37,896 nucleotides of DNA from Acidobacteriota bacterium (GTDB taxonomy: Bacteria; Acidobacteriota; Terriglobia; Bryobacterales; Bryobacteraceae). Shown in pieces: positions 25,101 to 35,100 of the stretch. The number at the start of each line of letters is the position of its first letter. Positions within the stretch are counted from its first letter, which is position 1. The stretch covers positions 1-37,896 of the forward strand of contig JAFLBB010000043.1 in the NCBI GenBank assembly GCA_017304135.1. Direction: 5' to 3'. The notes below the pieces were generated by a model. It searched no databases, had not been told where the DNA came from, and saw nothing but the letters and a program-made list of their open reading frames with translations. The position numbers and the translations under genes are program-made.

Positions 25101-25900
25101 GCGGACGTACTTCTGAAAAGTGTCTCACCGATGGGGAGGGCGCTGCATGGGAGGTGACGGACTTGCATCGCATGACACAACGCTCTCGATCCCCTCACAG
25201 GGAGCATCCTCGGCCCGGTCATGACCTCGGATCCCGTCCAACTGCTGGAAACATCGCAACGTGAAGGCTGCGCGGAGGGACAAGTTGTCTCTTACGGAGC
25301 CTCGCAATCGGACACTGTCTGAGCCGCGGCGAGGAGGGCTACCCTGAATTTCACCAGCCATCGGCTGCGGAGCGCGATCGCCGCGCGACTGCTGCTTTGC
25401 GCTCGCCACTGGTCCCCGACGTACGATTCCAGTACGCCTGCCTCCCAGATGCTTCGCGCGCCATGCGTTCGCACGGCTCTCATTGCTCCTCGCCGCGATC
25501 GTGGTGAAACCTCCGGGCGGCCGGATGTGCAACCTTGACAATGGCCTCCCGCTGGACACCGCGGCCGGGCCTGTCAGATTCCGCGATCGTGTGATATCCA
25601 CTTGCGCTCCCGCTGGAATCGCCGTTCACACCACCTCTCCGCAATCCCGTCCCCCTTCAGCCGGAGGGACGTTCACGTTAACACCGCATTCGCCGTCGTC
25701 CGGAATCCGCATGAAGCGCCCCAGCACGACGAAGGCGGCCGGGCCATTGGCCGGCGGCGCCGATCGTGCCGGAGATCGGATCGCAGGCGCCTGCCGTTGG
25801 GAGGGCGGAGCGGACCTCTCCGCGCCACGCGGCCCGTGCCTGCGGCTACGCTTCGTGGTGCCGGACGCCGGCCTGCCCGCGTTCCGACAGGGAGCCCGAT
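25101..25900. other. 800-base gap without a convincing gene
   Basis: Several frames are open by chance, but none has a ribosome site or a recognisable domain. A - strand stretch near 25700-25600 (GRFMRIPDDGECGVNVNVPP) looks somewhat protein-like but is not placed. A 161-base segment bounded by inverted 8-mers lies at 25349-25509 and is listed separately. Confidence 0.4.
25349..25509. repeat. Segment bounded by 8-base inverted repeats
   Basis: TTTCACCA (25349-25356) and TGGTGAAA (25502-25509) are exact reverse complements at the ends of a 161-base segment in a gene-free gap. It could be a small non-autonomous element or a structured RNA. Eight bases can also match by chance, so this is tentative. 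Confidence 0.3.
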
Positions 25901-27964
25901 CTACTGGGTCGCGGCCATCCCGCTTAACCGGCGCGCCAACTCGACTCGGGTGACCGGACCTGTCTTCCTGCCGTCGTGCGGCGGGATCGGCGTGGGGAAT
26001 TGATCCTCCCTCCAATCTGTCCAGTAAAGCGGCAGATCGGCGTGAAACCAGTTGCGATGATCGACGGCCATCCAACCGCGCGTGAGCGCCAACTGGATAG
26101 GATCGGTGGTGGGAATGCCGAAGTGGCGTGACAAAGCGTGCGCCGCTTCCCGCCGCGACACCGGAGCATCCGGGGAAGCATGCAGATCGTGCTGGCTGAG
26201 CGGGTACACGCCGCGAATCGCCGCCATCTGGATTGCGGCGAAGGCGGGATGGTCCACCGGCACATCATCGAACCAGACCAGCGGCACGCCGTTGCGCGCC
26301 AACTGCTCCTGCAGTTCGAGCGGGAGCGGTTCGCGGCCCAGCCTCATGCGAAGCGCCGCCAGAGTGGCCGCGGCCTCGCCCACAGTCCATTCCACCGGAT
26401 GCAGGCGGAATGCACCGTTGGTGAGATGCGTAACGCCAATGTTCTTCCCGGCAGCCAGCAGATTGCGCACCTTCTGCGGCATGATTGCCTGCTGCGGAAT
26501 CTGAAAGGGCCGGGGCATCATCATGCGGCCGCGCTCGTTGGCGCCGCAGGGGTGGATGTCCACCATGTAGAAACCCGTTCCCACCGAATCCTCATGCCAG
26601 CGCGCCCGCGAGCCTTGCTGATACTCGGCCACTACATCCTGTTCCACGACACGGTCGCGAGCCGGAATCAGGCGCCGCGATTCGCGAATGTAGGGATACT
26701 TCGACAACCCGTCTTCACTCCCCATCACCTCGTTGCGCAGCCTCAGTTCGGGATAACCCCTGCCCTTGCCGTCGTCCCGTTCGAGATCAGTCTGCAGCCA
26801 ATACAGAAACGCCAAGGCGACCCGCTTGGCCTGCTGTAGGATTCGCGCCGTGTCAGCCGGCGAGCGGTCGAGAATCGACTCGTCATGATAGTCCTGGCGC
26901 GGCCAGTTCATCAGCGCCAGGTCCTCCGGAGCACGGGCCCCGCTGAAGTTGCGCTTGTCCAGCAGACGCCGCCAGGAGAAGAACGGCCCGGGAGACATGT
27001 TGTTGGGTACCGGCGGATCGTCTCCGAACATTTTGTACCGGAACGTTCCGCGCCAGCCATAGTCGGCGGCATAGTGGATGCCCAGGCTGAACGGCTGGCT
27101 GTCGCGAATCCGCTCATAGCCTTCCACCTTGGCCACGCGATGGTTCTCCCCGGGGCGTACATCGATGGCAAACGTGTAAGTGAAACTCTGCACACAATCC
27201 GCATTCGCCGCCGCTGCCGCGTGTGGCTCGCCGGTATCCGCCTTTGCCTCCGAACCCACTGTGTACGGTGCTCCCGCCAGCGGCAGCAAATCGCCGAGTT
27301 CGGTCGCATCCAGCACGTGCCGCGGCGTGATGCGCACCACGTCCTGCTCTCGGAAGCGATAGACCAGGGCCGAGCGGATCATGCCCGCACCCCTGTCCAC
27401 ATCGAGCGCGAACACCTTCGAGCGCAGCATCAAACGAATGCGCGGCCTGCGCCCGGCGAGCATCTCTTCCAGCACCTTCACACCCACCTGCGGCTCAAAG
27501 CACAGCGCCGACACATAGCACGACCCGGGATTCAGGTTTTCCAACCTGGCCGCCGCCGGCGAGAGCGTGAAGTTCTTGCGGTAGTGGTCGCGAATACGGC
27601 GGCGCATCTCGTAATAGGTGCGCGGAGCGCCCGAGATCTCGATAAACCTGTTCTCATCGAGCGCCGCCACGCCGCCTGCCGTGATCTGTCCGCCGATCCA
27701 GTCGCTTTCTTCGGTGAGGCAGACAGTGTGGCCATAGTCAGCTGCGCGCAGCGCGGCGGCGAAGCCACCGGCTCCCGCACCCGCAACGAGCACATCACAG
27801 GAGAGGGTAGGGGGATTGTCCGGCACGCGCACTGTGCGGAGGAACCCGGAGGGGTCCCCCACTGCACGGACAGCATCCACATCCACCAGGGTCTCGGTTC
27901 GTTGCGCCACCAGCAGTGGCGCCAGGGTCAATAGGAGATAGCCAGTTGCGGAGTATCGAGCCAT
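25901..27964 (-). CDS. Exported FAD-dependent oxidoreductase with SLH-like C-terminus
   Basis: A 687-residue protein. The signal peptide is residues ~1-20 (GYLLLTLAPLLVA). VLVAGAGAGGFAAALRAADY (58-77) is a GxGxxG dinucleotide-binding fold, and EESDWIGGQITAGGVAALDE fits the FAD_oxidored family. Residues ~570-687 contain two stretches like S-layer-homology repeats (AIRGVYPL plus SPDAPVSRREAAHALSRHFG, then ALTRGW plus GPVTRVELARRLSG), which may tether it to the cell surface. ATG 27964 is chosen because AGGA stands seven bases before it and the leader starts there. It overlaps the end of the upstream gene by 37 bases, so the two are one operon. The substrate is not known. Confidence 0.88.
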   Translation of the reverse strand: MARYSATGYLLLTLAPLLVAQRTETLVDVDAVRAVGDPSGFLRTVRVPDNPPTLSCDVLVAGAGAGGFAAALRAADYGHTVCLTEESDWIGGQITAGGVAALDENRFIEISGAPRTYYEMRRRIRDHYRKNFTLSPAAARLENLNPGSCYVSALCFEPQVGVKVLEEMLAGRRPRIRLMLRSKVFALDVDRGAGMIRSALVYRFREQDVVRITPRHVLDATELGDLLPLAGAPYTVGSEAKADTGEPHAAAAANADCVQSFTYTFAIDVRPGENHRVAKVEGYERIRDSQPFSLGIHYAADYGWRGTFRYKMFGDDPPVPNNMSPGPFFSWRRLLDKRNFSGARAPEDLALMNWPRQDYHDESILDRSPADTARILQQAKRVALAFLYWLQTDLERDDGKGRGYPELRLRNEVMGSEDGLSKYPYIRESRRLIPARDRVVEQDVVAEYQQGSRARWHEDSVGTGFYMVDIHPCGANERGRMMMPRPFQIPQQAIMPQKVRNLLAAGKNIGVTHLTNGAFRLHPVEWTVGEAAATLAALRMRLGREPLPLELQEQLARNGVPLVWFDDVPVDHPAFAAIQMAAIRGVYPLSQHDLHASPDAPVSRREAAHALSRHFGIPTTDPIQLALTRGWMAVDHRNWFHADLPLYWTDWREDQFPTPIPPHDGRKTGPVTRVELARRLSGMAATQ

Positions 27965-29070
27965 TTGTGTTCCTGCACGCGCGATTCTAACCCGAACAGC
28001 ATAATGCCAGTCGACAGCAACGTCCGTTCCAGCGGCATCGCTGTCTTCTTCGTCAGTACGACATCCTCGAACGCCCGCACCATAAAGCTCCAATGGTTGT
28101 GCACGTACAACTGAATGTAGAAGCATGAGGAATGGATCCTGCCCGCCTTGTCGCGCGCGGCAAACAGGTAGTCCATCGTCATGCCGTTCAGATTGAGAAT
28201 CGAGGCCTTCAGCCCGTCGCGATAACGGATCTGAATCGCTTGCGGGTTCTTACACTCGTTGCCGTATCCCTGGTTGACGCGGCGCGCGAGCGCGGCATTC
28301 AGCAGATCCCGCGACCAACCCATCTTCCAGACCGCTTCGCCTTCGACACAACGAACCGACTCGATGCCCGTCTCGCCACCCTTGCGACGCTCCGCCATGG
28401 CCTGCAGCAGTTCCACCGCATGGTAGGCGTGCTCTTCAAGGTCGGAAAAGCTCACCGCCATCACTTCGTCCAATTCAATGCCGCGAGGGAATTCAAGCGG
28501 CGGCCGGCGCCACGTCCAAGGCAGCGACGAGCCGCAGAACAGGGGAATGCCCATCTGACGAATCTTGTCGTACATCCGCCGCGCATCCTCCCATTCATAG
28601 GCAAAGTACTTGTCATGGAACAGCGGCACGACGCGGCCGTCCTGGGCGAATACCCGCGTCACCTCATCGAAGCGCCTCGCGCGCGGATACATCACATTGC
28701 CGCGGCGGGTGCGTGGGTACTGCCCGTGCTCGCCTACGATGGCCACACCATCCACGGCTAGCTTGCTGCCGCCCAAGCGCAGCGCGCTGGAGACATCCGG
28801 ATAAATGGTGACGCCATATTCCTGGGCCTGCTCGCGCGCCATGTCGTTCACCGGGAACTGGTCGACGTAGAATGCTTCAGTCGTCAGGCGCGGCCTGTGG
28901 CTGACGCCGTTGAGACGATACCCTTCGAGCAGCCTGCCCACGAATACGTCGGCGTGCGAATTGGGGAAATACACATTGAGAATGACCGCCACTCGCGGGC
29001 GACCGGCCTGCGCGGGCGCCGCCGGGGTTGCAGCCAGAAGCGGAGACAGCAACAGCGACCTTCTGGTCAT
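27928..29070 (-). CDS. Exported conserved protein of unknown function
   Basis: A 380-residue protein with a twin-arginine-like leader (MTRRSLLLSPLLAATPAAPA). RVAVILNVYFPNSHADVFVG (25-44) looks like the first strand-loop-helix of a Rossmann-like fold. Other marked stretches are VDGVAIVGEHGQYPRTRRGN, VPLFHDKYFAYEWEDARRMY, GSSLPWTWRRPPLEFP and MAERRKGGETGIESV. These resemble uncharacterised proteins I associate with Acidobacteria and Planctomycetes, but I can name no function. It overlaps the FAD-dependent oxidoreductase, so the two likely act together. No Shine-Dalgarno sequence precedes ATG 29070; a -10 box lies about 40 bases upstream. Confidence 0.85.
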   Translation of the reverse strand: MTRRSLLLSPLLAATPAAPAQAGRPRVAVILNVYFPNSHADVFVGRLLEGYRLNGVSHRPRLTTEAFYVDQFPVNDMAREQAQEYGVTIYPDVSSALRLGGSKLAVDGVAIVGEHGQYPRTRRGNVMYPRARRFDEVTRVFAQDGRVVPLFHDKYFAYEWEDARRMYDKIRQMGIPLFCGSSLPWTWRRPPLEFPRGIELDEVMAVSFSDLEEHAYHAVELLQAMAERRKGGETGIESVRCVEGEAVWKMGWSRDLLNAALARRVNQGYGNECKNPQAIQIRYRDGLKASILNLNGMTMDYLFAARDKAGRIHSSCFYIQLYVHNHWSFMVRAFEDVVLTKKTAMPLERTLLSTGIMLFGLESRVQEHKWLDTPQLAISY

Positions 29071-29107
29071 CGAACATCACCAACTTGCGGAAGCGGCACA
29101 GAGGGTT

Positions 29108-29136
29108 AGTATACTGTCCGCCCCGGCAGGTCTCAC
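29108..29136 (-). promoter_or_regulatory. Predicted promoter of the unknown/FAD operon
   Basis: On the - strand, GTGAGA (29136-29131; four of six bases match TTGACA) and TATACT (29113-29108; five of six) are separated by 17 bases. Transcription would start near 29101, about 31 bases before ATG 29070. Confidence 0.45.
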
Positions 29137-29542
29137 GCCCGGCTGGATTCGCGACAGTAACCGAACACAACCTGTTCCGCCGATGGCGTGCTCCCGAAGG
29201 TTGCCAATCCCGCCTCCCAACGGGTCCGCGCTTCCATTGCGCCTGTCGAAAATCTCAAACTGCAGGGGAGCATGGAGGGCATTCCGCCAGGCCTGTAGGC
29301 GGTCGGGACGCGCTCCTTCCACAGACACCATCTCCGCCCCCCACGACGTCCGTGGGACTTCGGCCTCCCACGTCGCCCGCCGGAGCAGACCCGATCGCCC
29401 TCTCCATCATCAGCTCCCGTGGCCGGGAGGCGCGGAGGGCCGAACAGCACCGGCTGCCGCGCGCGGAACCCTGCGGTCGCATCGCTGGGAACCGGATGGA
29501 TAGAGGCTCTCCGGTCCGCCCCACCTGGCAGGCATGCCCGGT

Positions 29543-29573
29543 CATTCCGGGCACCCCACCGCCGCCCGGAATG
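29543..29573. repeat. Perfect 10-base inverted repeat
   Basis: CATTCCGGGC (29543-29552) and GCCCGGAATG (29564-29573) enclose an 11-base loop. With one bulged base the stem extends to GGCATTCCGGGC. It is not near any gene end, so it may be part of a structured RNA or a repeat. Confidence 0.45.
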
Positions 29574-29945
29574 CCGAGTCCGGGGGAACACACTCCACCG
29601 CCGTCCCGCCTCATTCGGGCTAGCCACGCCCGTCTTCACGTGCTGGTTCAGACTGAAGTGCGGCCAGGGCGCGGCGGAATGTGAGGAAGGGCCGGACGGA
29701 GCCGGCATAGGTGGGCTCCTGCACGGCGGCTGGCTGTGAGCAGACGAGGAGCGAGAGGGAAAGCTCGCATCTCACATTGCCTGGAATCTCAAGTTCGAAT
29801 GATGATGGAACGCCGGTGGCTGTTGAAGGCTCTGCCTCCGCAACCGCCCTTGTACTCGTTGTGGGCGCACGGAACCAGGAAGAGGTCGCCTACATCGACT
29901 GGTTGCTTGGGGGCAACGGAACTGTCCCGCGCTCCGGCGCCACCG

Positions 29946-29970
29946 GCCGCCCTGGCGCGGGGAGGGCGGC
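29946..29970 (-). terminator. Hairpin downstream of the SpoIIE phosphatase
   Basis: GCCGCCCT and AGGGCGGC form an 8-bp GC stem with a 9-base loop, starting six bases after the stop at 29977. No T-tract follows, so it is a weak terminator candidate. Confidence 0.35.
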
Positions 29971-29976
29971 TGACGC

Positions 29977-31212
29977 TCAGACGGCGCGCAACACCATGAC
30001 GGTCATGTCGTCGGCCTGCTCGGCATCGCCGGCAAAGGCGTCGGCGGCGGCCACCAGGGCAGCCACCTGTTCGGCGGCGGGCAGTCCGGGGTTGCGGGCG
30101 AATTCGGCGCTCACGATGCGGTCGTCCCACATCTCGCCGGCTTCGTTGCTGGCCTCGCTGAGCCCGTCGGAGAAGCAGAGCAGCGCGTCGCCGGTGGCCA
30201 GTTCCACCTCGCCCTGTTCATAGCGCGCGATGGGGAGCAGGCCGACGGGAAGTCCGCCAATATCGAGCGTGGACATGCGCTGGTTCGCGGCGCGGTAAAG
30301 GATGGGCCGCACGTGGCCGGCGTTGGCGTAGGTGAGCTTGCGCCGGGAGGCGTCGAGGTGGCCGCAGAAGAGCGTGGAATATTTGTCGTCGAGCGAAAAG
30401 GAGTAGACGGCTTTGTTGAAGTTGCCCAGCAGGGTGGCGAGGGAATCGAACAGTTCAACGGTCTGTGAGCGGATGGAGGCCTGGATGCTCGCCATGAGAA
30501 CCGCCGCGCCGACGCCTTTGCCCGAAACGTCGCCGACGGTGAAAAAGAAGCTGCCGTCGGGCATGGTGATGAAGTCGTAGTAGTCGCCGCCAACGGATCT
30601 GGCGGGGCGGCAGAGGGCGGCGTAGTCGAGGCCCGGGATGGCCGGCGGGGCTTGGGGAAAGAGCCGCTGTTGGACGCCGCGGGCGATGTCGAGTTCCTTT
30701 TGCAGAAGGCGGGCGGCCTCGGCCTGCTCGCGCAGGAGCTGCGTCTCCAGGGCCGAGGCCGAATAAGCGGCGGCGAGGCCGAGCAGGTCAACGTCCTCCT
30801 GGGAGAAGCCGCCGGGCTTGTTTAGGACCTGGATGGCGCCCATCACGCCGCCGTCGGTGCCGCGCAGAGGGATGGCCAGCAGGTTGTGGGTGACGTATCC
30901 GCCGGACTGGGCCGAGGGCCTCAGGAAGCGGGCGTCGGTGGCGGTGTCGTTCACCAGGATGGTCTCATTCTGGGCGATGCAGGCGCCGACAATGCCTTGG
31001 CCCAGGCTGATCCGCATCTCGCTCACGCCGTGCGATACTTTCGTCCACAACTCTTTTGCTTTGTTATCGATCAGCCAGATGCTGCAGCGGTCGGCGGCGA
31101 CCAGATCGCGGGCCATGTCGGCGTTCAGTTGGAGCGAAGCGTCGGTTTCACGCGCCCCGCCGATGCGGGTGGCATAGTCGAAGATGACGCGGGAGATGCG
31201 GTCGTGAGACAT
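29977..31212 (-). CDS. GAF domain-SpoIIE (PP2C-type) serine phosphatase
   Basis: A 411-residue cytoplasmic protein. Residues ~20-160 form a GAF sensor (DRCSIWLIDNKAKELWTKVS, ISLGQGIVGACIAQNETILV). A short helical linker follows (~160-190, AARLLQKELDIARGVQQRLF), then a SpoIIE/RsbU-type phosphatase at ~195-410. Metal-binding acidic residues are visible: D210 (GGDYYD), D228 (VGDVSGKG), D349 (CFSDGLSEA) and D401/D402 (ADDMTVMVL). Such proteins dephosphorylate anti-sigma antagonist (STAS) proteins in partner-switching stress control. No STAS partner is in this window. GGAG stands six bases before ATG 31212. It is divergent from the metallo-hydrolase gene. Confidence 0.92.
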   Translation of the reverse strand: MSHDRISRVIFDYATRIGGARETDASLQLNADMARDLVAADRCSIWLIDNKAKELWTKVSHGVSEMRISLGQGIVGACIAQNETILVNDTATDARFLRPSAQSGGYVTHNLLAIPLRGTDGGVMGAIQVLNKPGGFSQEDVDLLGLAAAYSASALETQLLREQAEAARLLQKELDIARGVQQRLFPQAPPAIPGLDYAALCRPARSVGGDYYDFITMPDGSFFFTVGDVSGKGVGAAVLMASIQASIRSQTVELFDSLATLLGNFNKAVYSFSLDDKYSTLFCGHLDASRRKLTYANAGHVRPILYRAANQRMSTLDIGGLPVGLLPIARYEQGEVELATGDALLCFSDGLSEASNEAGEMWDDRIVSAEFARNPGLPAAEQVAALVAAADAFAGDAEQADDMTVMVLRAV

Positions 31213-31325
31213 GAGATTCTCCAGTGTAGCCCTGATTGGTTGATGCCAACCCGCCGATTTCCGGGGTAACCTATGGTGTTACGCCGTCCGCTTCGGGTCA
31301 CCAACGAGTCAAGGAACGCCAGCCG

Positions 31326-32162
31326 ATGAACAGTCCAAATCGCCTGCAACTTACCTTTTGGGGAGTTCGCGGGTCCATTCCCACGCCGGTGCCGGAGAAC
31401 CTGGGCTATGGCGGCAACACCACCTGCCTGGAACTGAGGCTGCCCAACGACGAAGTGGTGGTGATCGACGGCGGCACGGGTGTGCGGCAACTGGGCCTGG
31501 CGTTGCAGAAGCGGACCAACCGGAACGCCAACGGCATTCACTTCCTGATGACCCATTTTCACTGGGATCACATCCAGGGCATTCCGTTCTTCGCGCCGTT
31601 GTACAGTCCTGCCAACCGGGTTGTGTTTCATTCCAGCCGTCCGGCGGCCGAGGTGCTCGACATCCTGGAAGGCCAGATGACCTTTCCCTATTTCCCGGTG
31701 AAATTCGAGCTCCTGTCGGCTAAGCGCGAGTTTGTGCAACTGGCCAAGGAAGAGCCCTTGTGTTACGGCGACCTCACCGTGCGGTCGTTCCCGCTGAACC
31801 ATCCGCAGGGAGCCACGGGGTTTCGTCTGGAGTCCAGCGGGGCGGTGATCGTGCACGCCTGCGACCATGAGCATGGCGATGCGCAACTGGACCGCGTGTT
31901 GCGGGAAAACGCCGAAGGCGCCGACGTGATGATCTACGACGCCCAGTTCACGCCGGAGGAATATGGCGTGAAGAAGGGCTGGGGGCACAGCACGTGGCTG
32001 GAAGGCGCGCGCGTGGCCCGCGATGCCGGGGTGAAGCAGCTCATTCTTTCGCACCACGACCCGTCACACACCGACGACGACCTGCGGGCGATGCTGGCCG
32101 AAGCGCAAAAGGAGTTCCCCAACACGGAACTGGCGCGGGAAAGCTGGACGATTCACCTGTAG
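31326..32162 (+). CDS. Metallo-beta-lactamase-fold hydrolase (PhnP/RNase Z-like)
   Basis: A 278-residue cytoplasmic enzyme. TFWGVRGSIPTP and YGGNTTCLEL near the N-terminus are typical of this subgroup. The zinc motif is H77-F-H79-W-D81-H82 (THFHWDH). H159 (PLNHPQG), D180 or D205, H221 (GWGHST) and H243 (LSHHDPSH) complete a two-metal site. Relatives split phosphodiester bonds, including cyclic phosphates, but the substrate is not fixed by sequence. AAGGAA (31311-31316) nine bases before ATG 31326 sets the start; longer in-frame readings lack one. Its last 10 bases overlap the end of the convergent adenylate cyclase, so cyclic-nucleotide breakdown is an attractive guess (inference). Confidence 0.87.
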   Translation: MNSPNRLQLTFWGVRGSIPTPVPENLGYGGNTTCLELRLPNDEVVVIDGGTGVRQLGLALQKRTNRNANGIHFLMTHFHWDHIQGIPFFAPLYSPANRVVFHSSRPAAEVLDILEGQMTFPYFPVKFELLSAKREFVQLAKEEPLCYGDLTVRSFPLNHPQGATGFRLESSGAVIVHACDHEHGDAQLDRVLRENAEGADVMIYDAQFTPEEYGVKKGWGHSTWLEGARVARDAGVKQLILSHHDPSHTDDDLRAMLAEAQKEFPNTELARESWTIHL

Positions 32163-35100
32163 GATTCCGGCGCCAGCAGGTGGCGGACGCCGTCGTGGGG
32201 AAGAGTCCGGGGAGCCCTGCCGAACACCGACTCGTAGTGAGCGGCATAGGCGTCCAGAAACTCACGCGAGCCGCCTCCGTTGGCAGCGCCGGCGGGCAGG
32301 CGCATGCGGCCGGCGAAGTACATTTCCAGATCGCGGCCGTCCTTGGTGCGCACCAGCCCGCGCTCTTCGCCGTCGAAGAAATCACGGACCAGGGAATAGG
32401 TGCGCGCCGAGAGGTTGACGCGGTCCGGTATTCCACTGGATTCCATGCGCGAGGCGAGGTTCACGGTGTCGCCCCAGATGTCGAAGGCAAACTTCTTCAC
32501 GCCGACCACACCGGCCACCACCGGCCCTGAGTGCAGGCCGACGCGCAATTTCCAACCCGTGCCGCCGGGGGCCGAGGCCAGTTGCTTGGCTTTTTCCAGG
32601 ATCTCCAACGCCGCCAGCACCGCGTCGACGGCGTGCGAGGGCGACGACTGCGGCAGCCCCGAGGCGAACATGTAGGCGTCGCCAATGGTCTTCAGCTTCT
32701 CGATTCCGTAGCGGCTGATGATGAGGTCAAACTCGGTGAAGTACTTATCGAGCTGGGCCACCACCTCGCGCGCCTCCATGGTTTCGCTGGAGACTGTGAA
32801 CCCGACAAAGTCAGTGAAGCAGACGGTGACATCGTCGAAATGCATGGGAGCGACGGTGCCGGTGGCGCGCAGCTCGCCGGCGACCGTCGCCGGGAGGATG
32901 TTCAGGAGCAGGGCCTCTGATTTTTCTTCCTGGGCCTTGATCTCATCGCGCTGGAGACGGATTTCGACCGTGCGCTCTTCGATGGTCTGTTCCAACCTGC
33001 GGTTGTCCTCGCGCAGCTTATACGTGCGCCACTTGAAGAGGAGCCAGGCGGCGCCTCCGGCGACGGCGACGTAGAGCAGATAGGCCCACCAACTGCGATA
33101 CCACGGCGGCAGCACGTCGAAGGAAAACGACGCCTCGTTGCTCACCTGGCCGTAGGGTGTGCGGGCGCGCACGCGGAGGCGGTAGGAGCCCTCCCACAGG
33201 TTGCTCAGGTCGCGCCAGGATTCGCGCGTCCAGGGCGACCATTCCGCATGGCTGCCTTCGAGCAGCGTCTGAAACTCAACCGTGGAGGGGTCGTCGTAGA
33301 AGGGCGAGGCAAAGTCGAAGCGCAGGTCGTTGCTGCTGTAAGGGAGCCGGAAGCCGGCGGGCGGAGCGCCGGAGCCGCCGTAGAGGACTTCGCCTTTGCG
33401 GGAGTCGCGCAGGCGGCGGATCATGAGGCGCGGAGCGGGCCGGGCGGCGGCCGTGGCGGCGGGCTGGAACCGCGCCAGAAAACCGGCCGGGCTGGAGGCC
33501 CAGACGACGCCCTCGGGTTCCACCTGAACGGCCCAGAATTCATCGAGGCCCAGCGGCAGCAGGGCCATCGGATGCCACATCCACGGGGAGCCGGCGGCGG
33601 AGCGGTTGAGGAAGCCGTGGTACCCGGAACCGCTGATCCAGACCCTGCCCAGCGGATCGTCGCGTACGATCAGCGCGCCCAGCCCGCCATCGGCGAAGGT
33701 GGGCCCGAACTCGGTTTCGGGCACGAACCGCTTGGCCGCCTCATCAAAGCGGCGCAGGCCCTGTTCGGTGGCGATGCCCAAGCGGCCTCCCGCCTGGTAG
33801 ACGTTCTTCCAGCCGTCGGGCAAACCGTCGGAGAGGGCGTACTGCGTCACTTTGGGCGGCGATTGCGACAGATCGGCGCGCACGACGCCAGTGAGGGTGG
33901 TGATCCAGAGGTGGCCCTGGCGGTCCTCGGTGACGGTGCGGAACTCCTGGCCGCCGGGGGCCAGCGAGGCCACGCGTTTCCATTCGCTGCCCTCGCGGCG
34001 CAGTTGGATGGCGCCGAAGCGGCCCGTGGCAAACAGGACGGCGGGGTCGCGCCGCGAGAAGGCGAGGTCGTAGACGACCTCCGCCGGCAGTACGCGCGTC
34101 AGGCCGCTTTCGTTCCAGCGGTAGACGCCGGAAGTGGTGCCGGCCCAGAGGCCGTCCTCACGCGCCAGCAGGACAAAGAAGCGTTCCTGGATTTTGTGGA
34201 TGGGCTCAAAGCGCGGGGGGCTGGCTGGCGCCGCCGCGGCGAGGCGGAACAGGCCGCTGGTGGTGCCGGCATAGAGCGTGCCGCCCCAGTGGGCCAGGGA
34301 GATGACGGAGCCCTTCAGCCCGTGTGTTTCGTCAAAGCGCGAAAAGCGCAGGTCGAAGCGGGCGATGCCGTTGTCGGTGGCCGCCCAGATGCCTTGCTGG
34401 TCGTCGGCAAAGAGGGAGGCAATGTAGTCGCTGGGGAGGCCTGAGGCGCGGTTGAGGACGCGGATCACCCGGTGGCCGGCGTCGAGCAGGAGCACGCCGC
34501 CGCGGGTGGTTCCCAGGGCAATCAGGCCGCCCGGCAAGGCCACGGCCGAATAGATGGCGTTGTCCTTGAGGTAGGGGGCAAGGGCGGACGCAACGGGCTC
34601 AAATCCGGAAGACGTCTGGCGCGACAGGCCCTTGCTCGACACCAGCAGCGTCCCCTGCGCGTCCTGCAGCGCGCCGCGCAGATCGGCCGCGGCAAACGCC
34701 TCGCCGCCAGGCGCCGGAATGAGACCGCCGGCATCCAGGCGGTGAAGCCCCGCCCCATTCACCACCAGGTGAACACGGCCATTCAGGAGAAACGCGCGGC
34801 GCATCCGCTGCGCCGCGCGCACCACCACCAGCCGACCAGTGGGCGGCTTGCGGAACAGCCGCTCATACGAGCTGAACACGATGCCCTCGGGCGTGCTGAG
34901 AACCGACCACACGCTGCTGAACTTGCGGTCTTCCTCGGGCACCGAATCGACCAGCGAGACATACTCGGTGGAGCCGCGTCCATCGCGCCTGAGGAAGCCA
35001 AATTCGCCATGGCCGCCGACGTACACCGTGCCCGCCGCGTCGACGGCCAGCGACCGCACGGGGCCGTTCTTCGGCAGGCGGATGGTGCGCCAGCGGACGC

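Larger units (their letters stand above)
29071..29976. other. 906-base gap without a convincing gene
   Basis: Apart from the promoter at its left end and hairpins at 29543-29573 and 29946-29970, I see no gene. Open frames on both strands overlap each other, are rich in Pro, Arg and Gly, and lack ribosome sites and known motifs, as expected of non-coding GC-rich DNA. Confidence 0.45.

Noticed and set aside
22854..25157. 767-codon + strand open frame opposite the cytochrome
   Set aside because: Seven CxxCH motifs, a leader and TPR repeats on the - strand identify the true gene.
29133..29708. 191-codon - strand frame in the 900-base gap
   Set aside because: It is rich in Arg, Gly and Pro, has no known motif, and overlaps open frames on the other strand; it is treated as non-coding.
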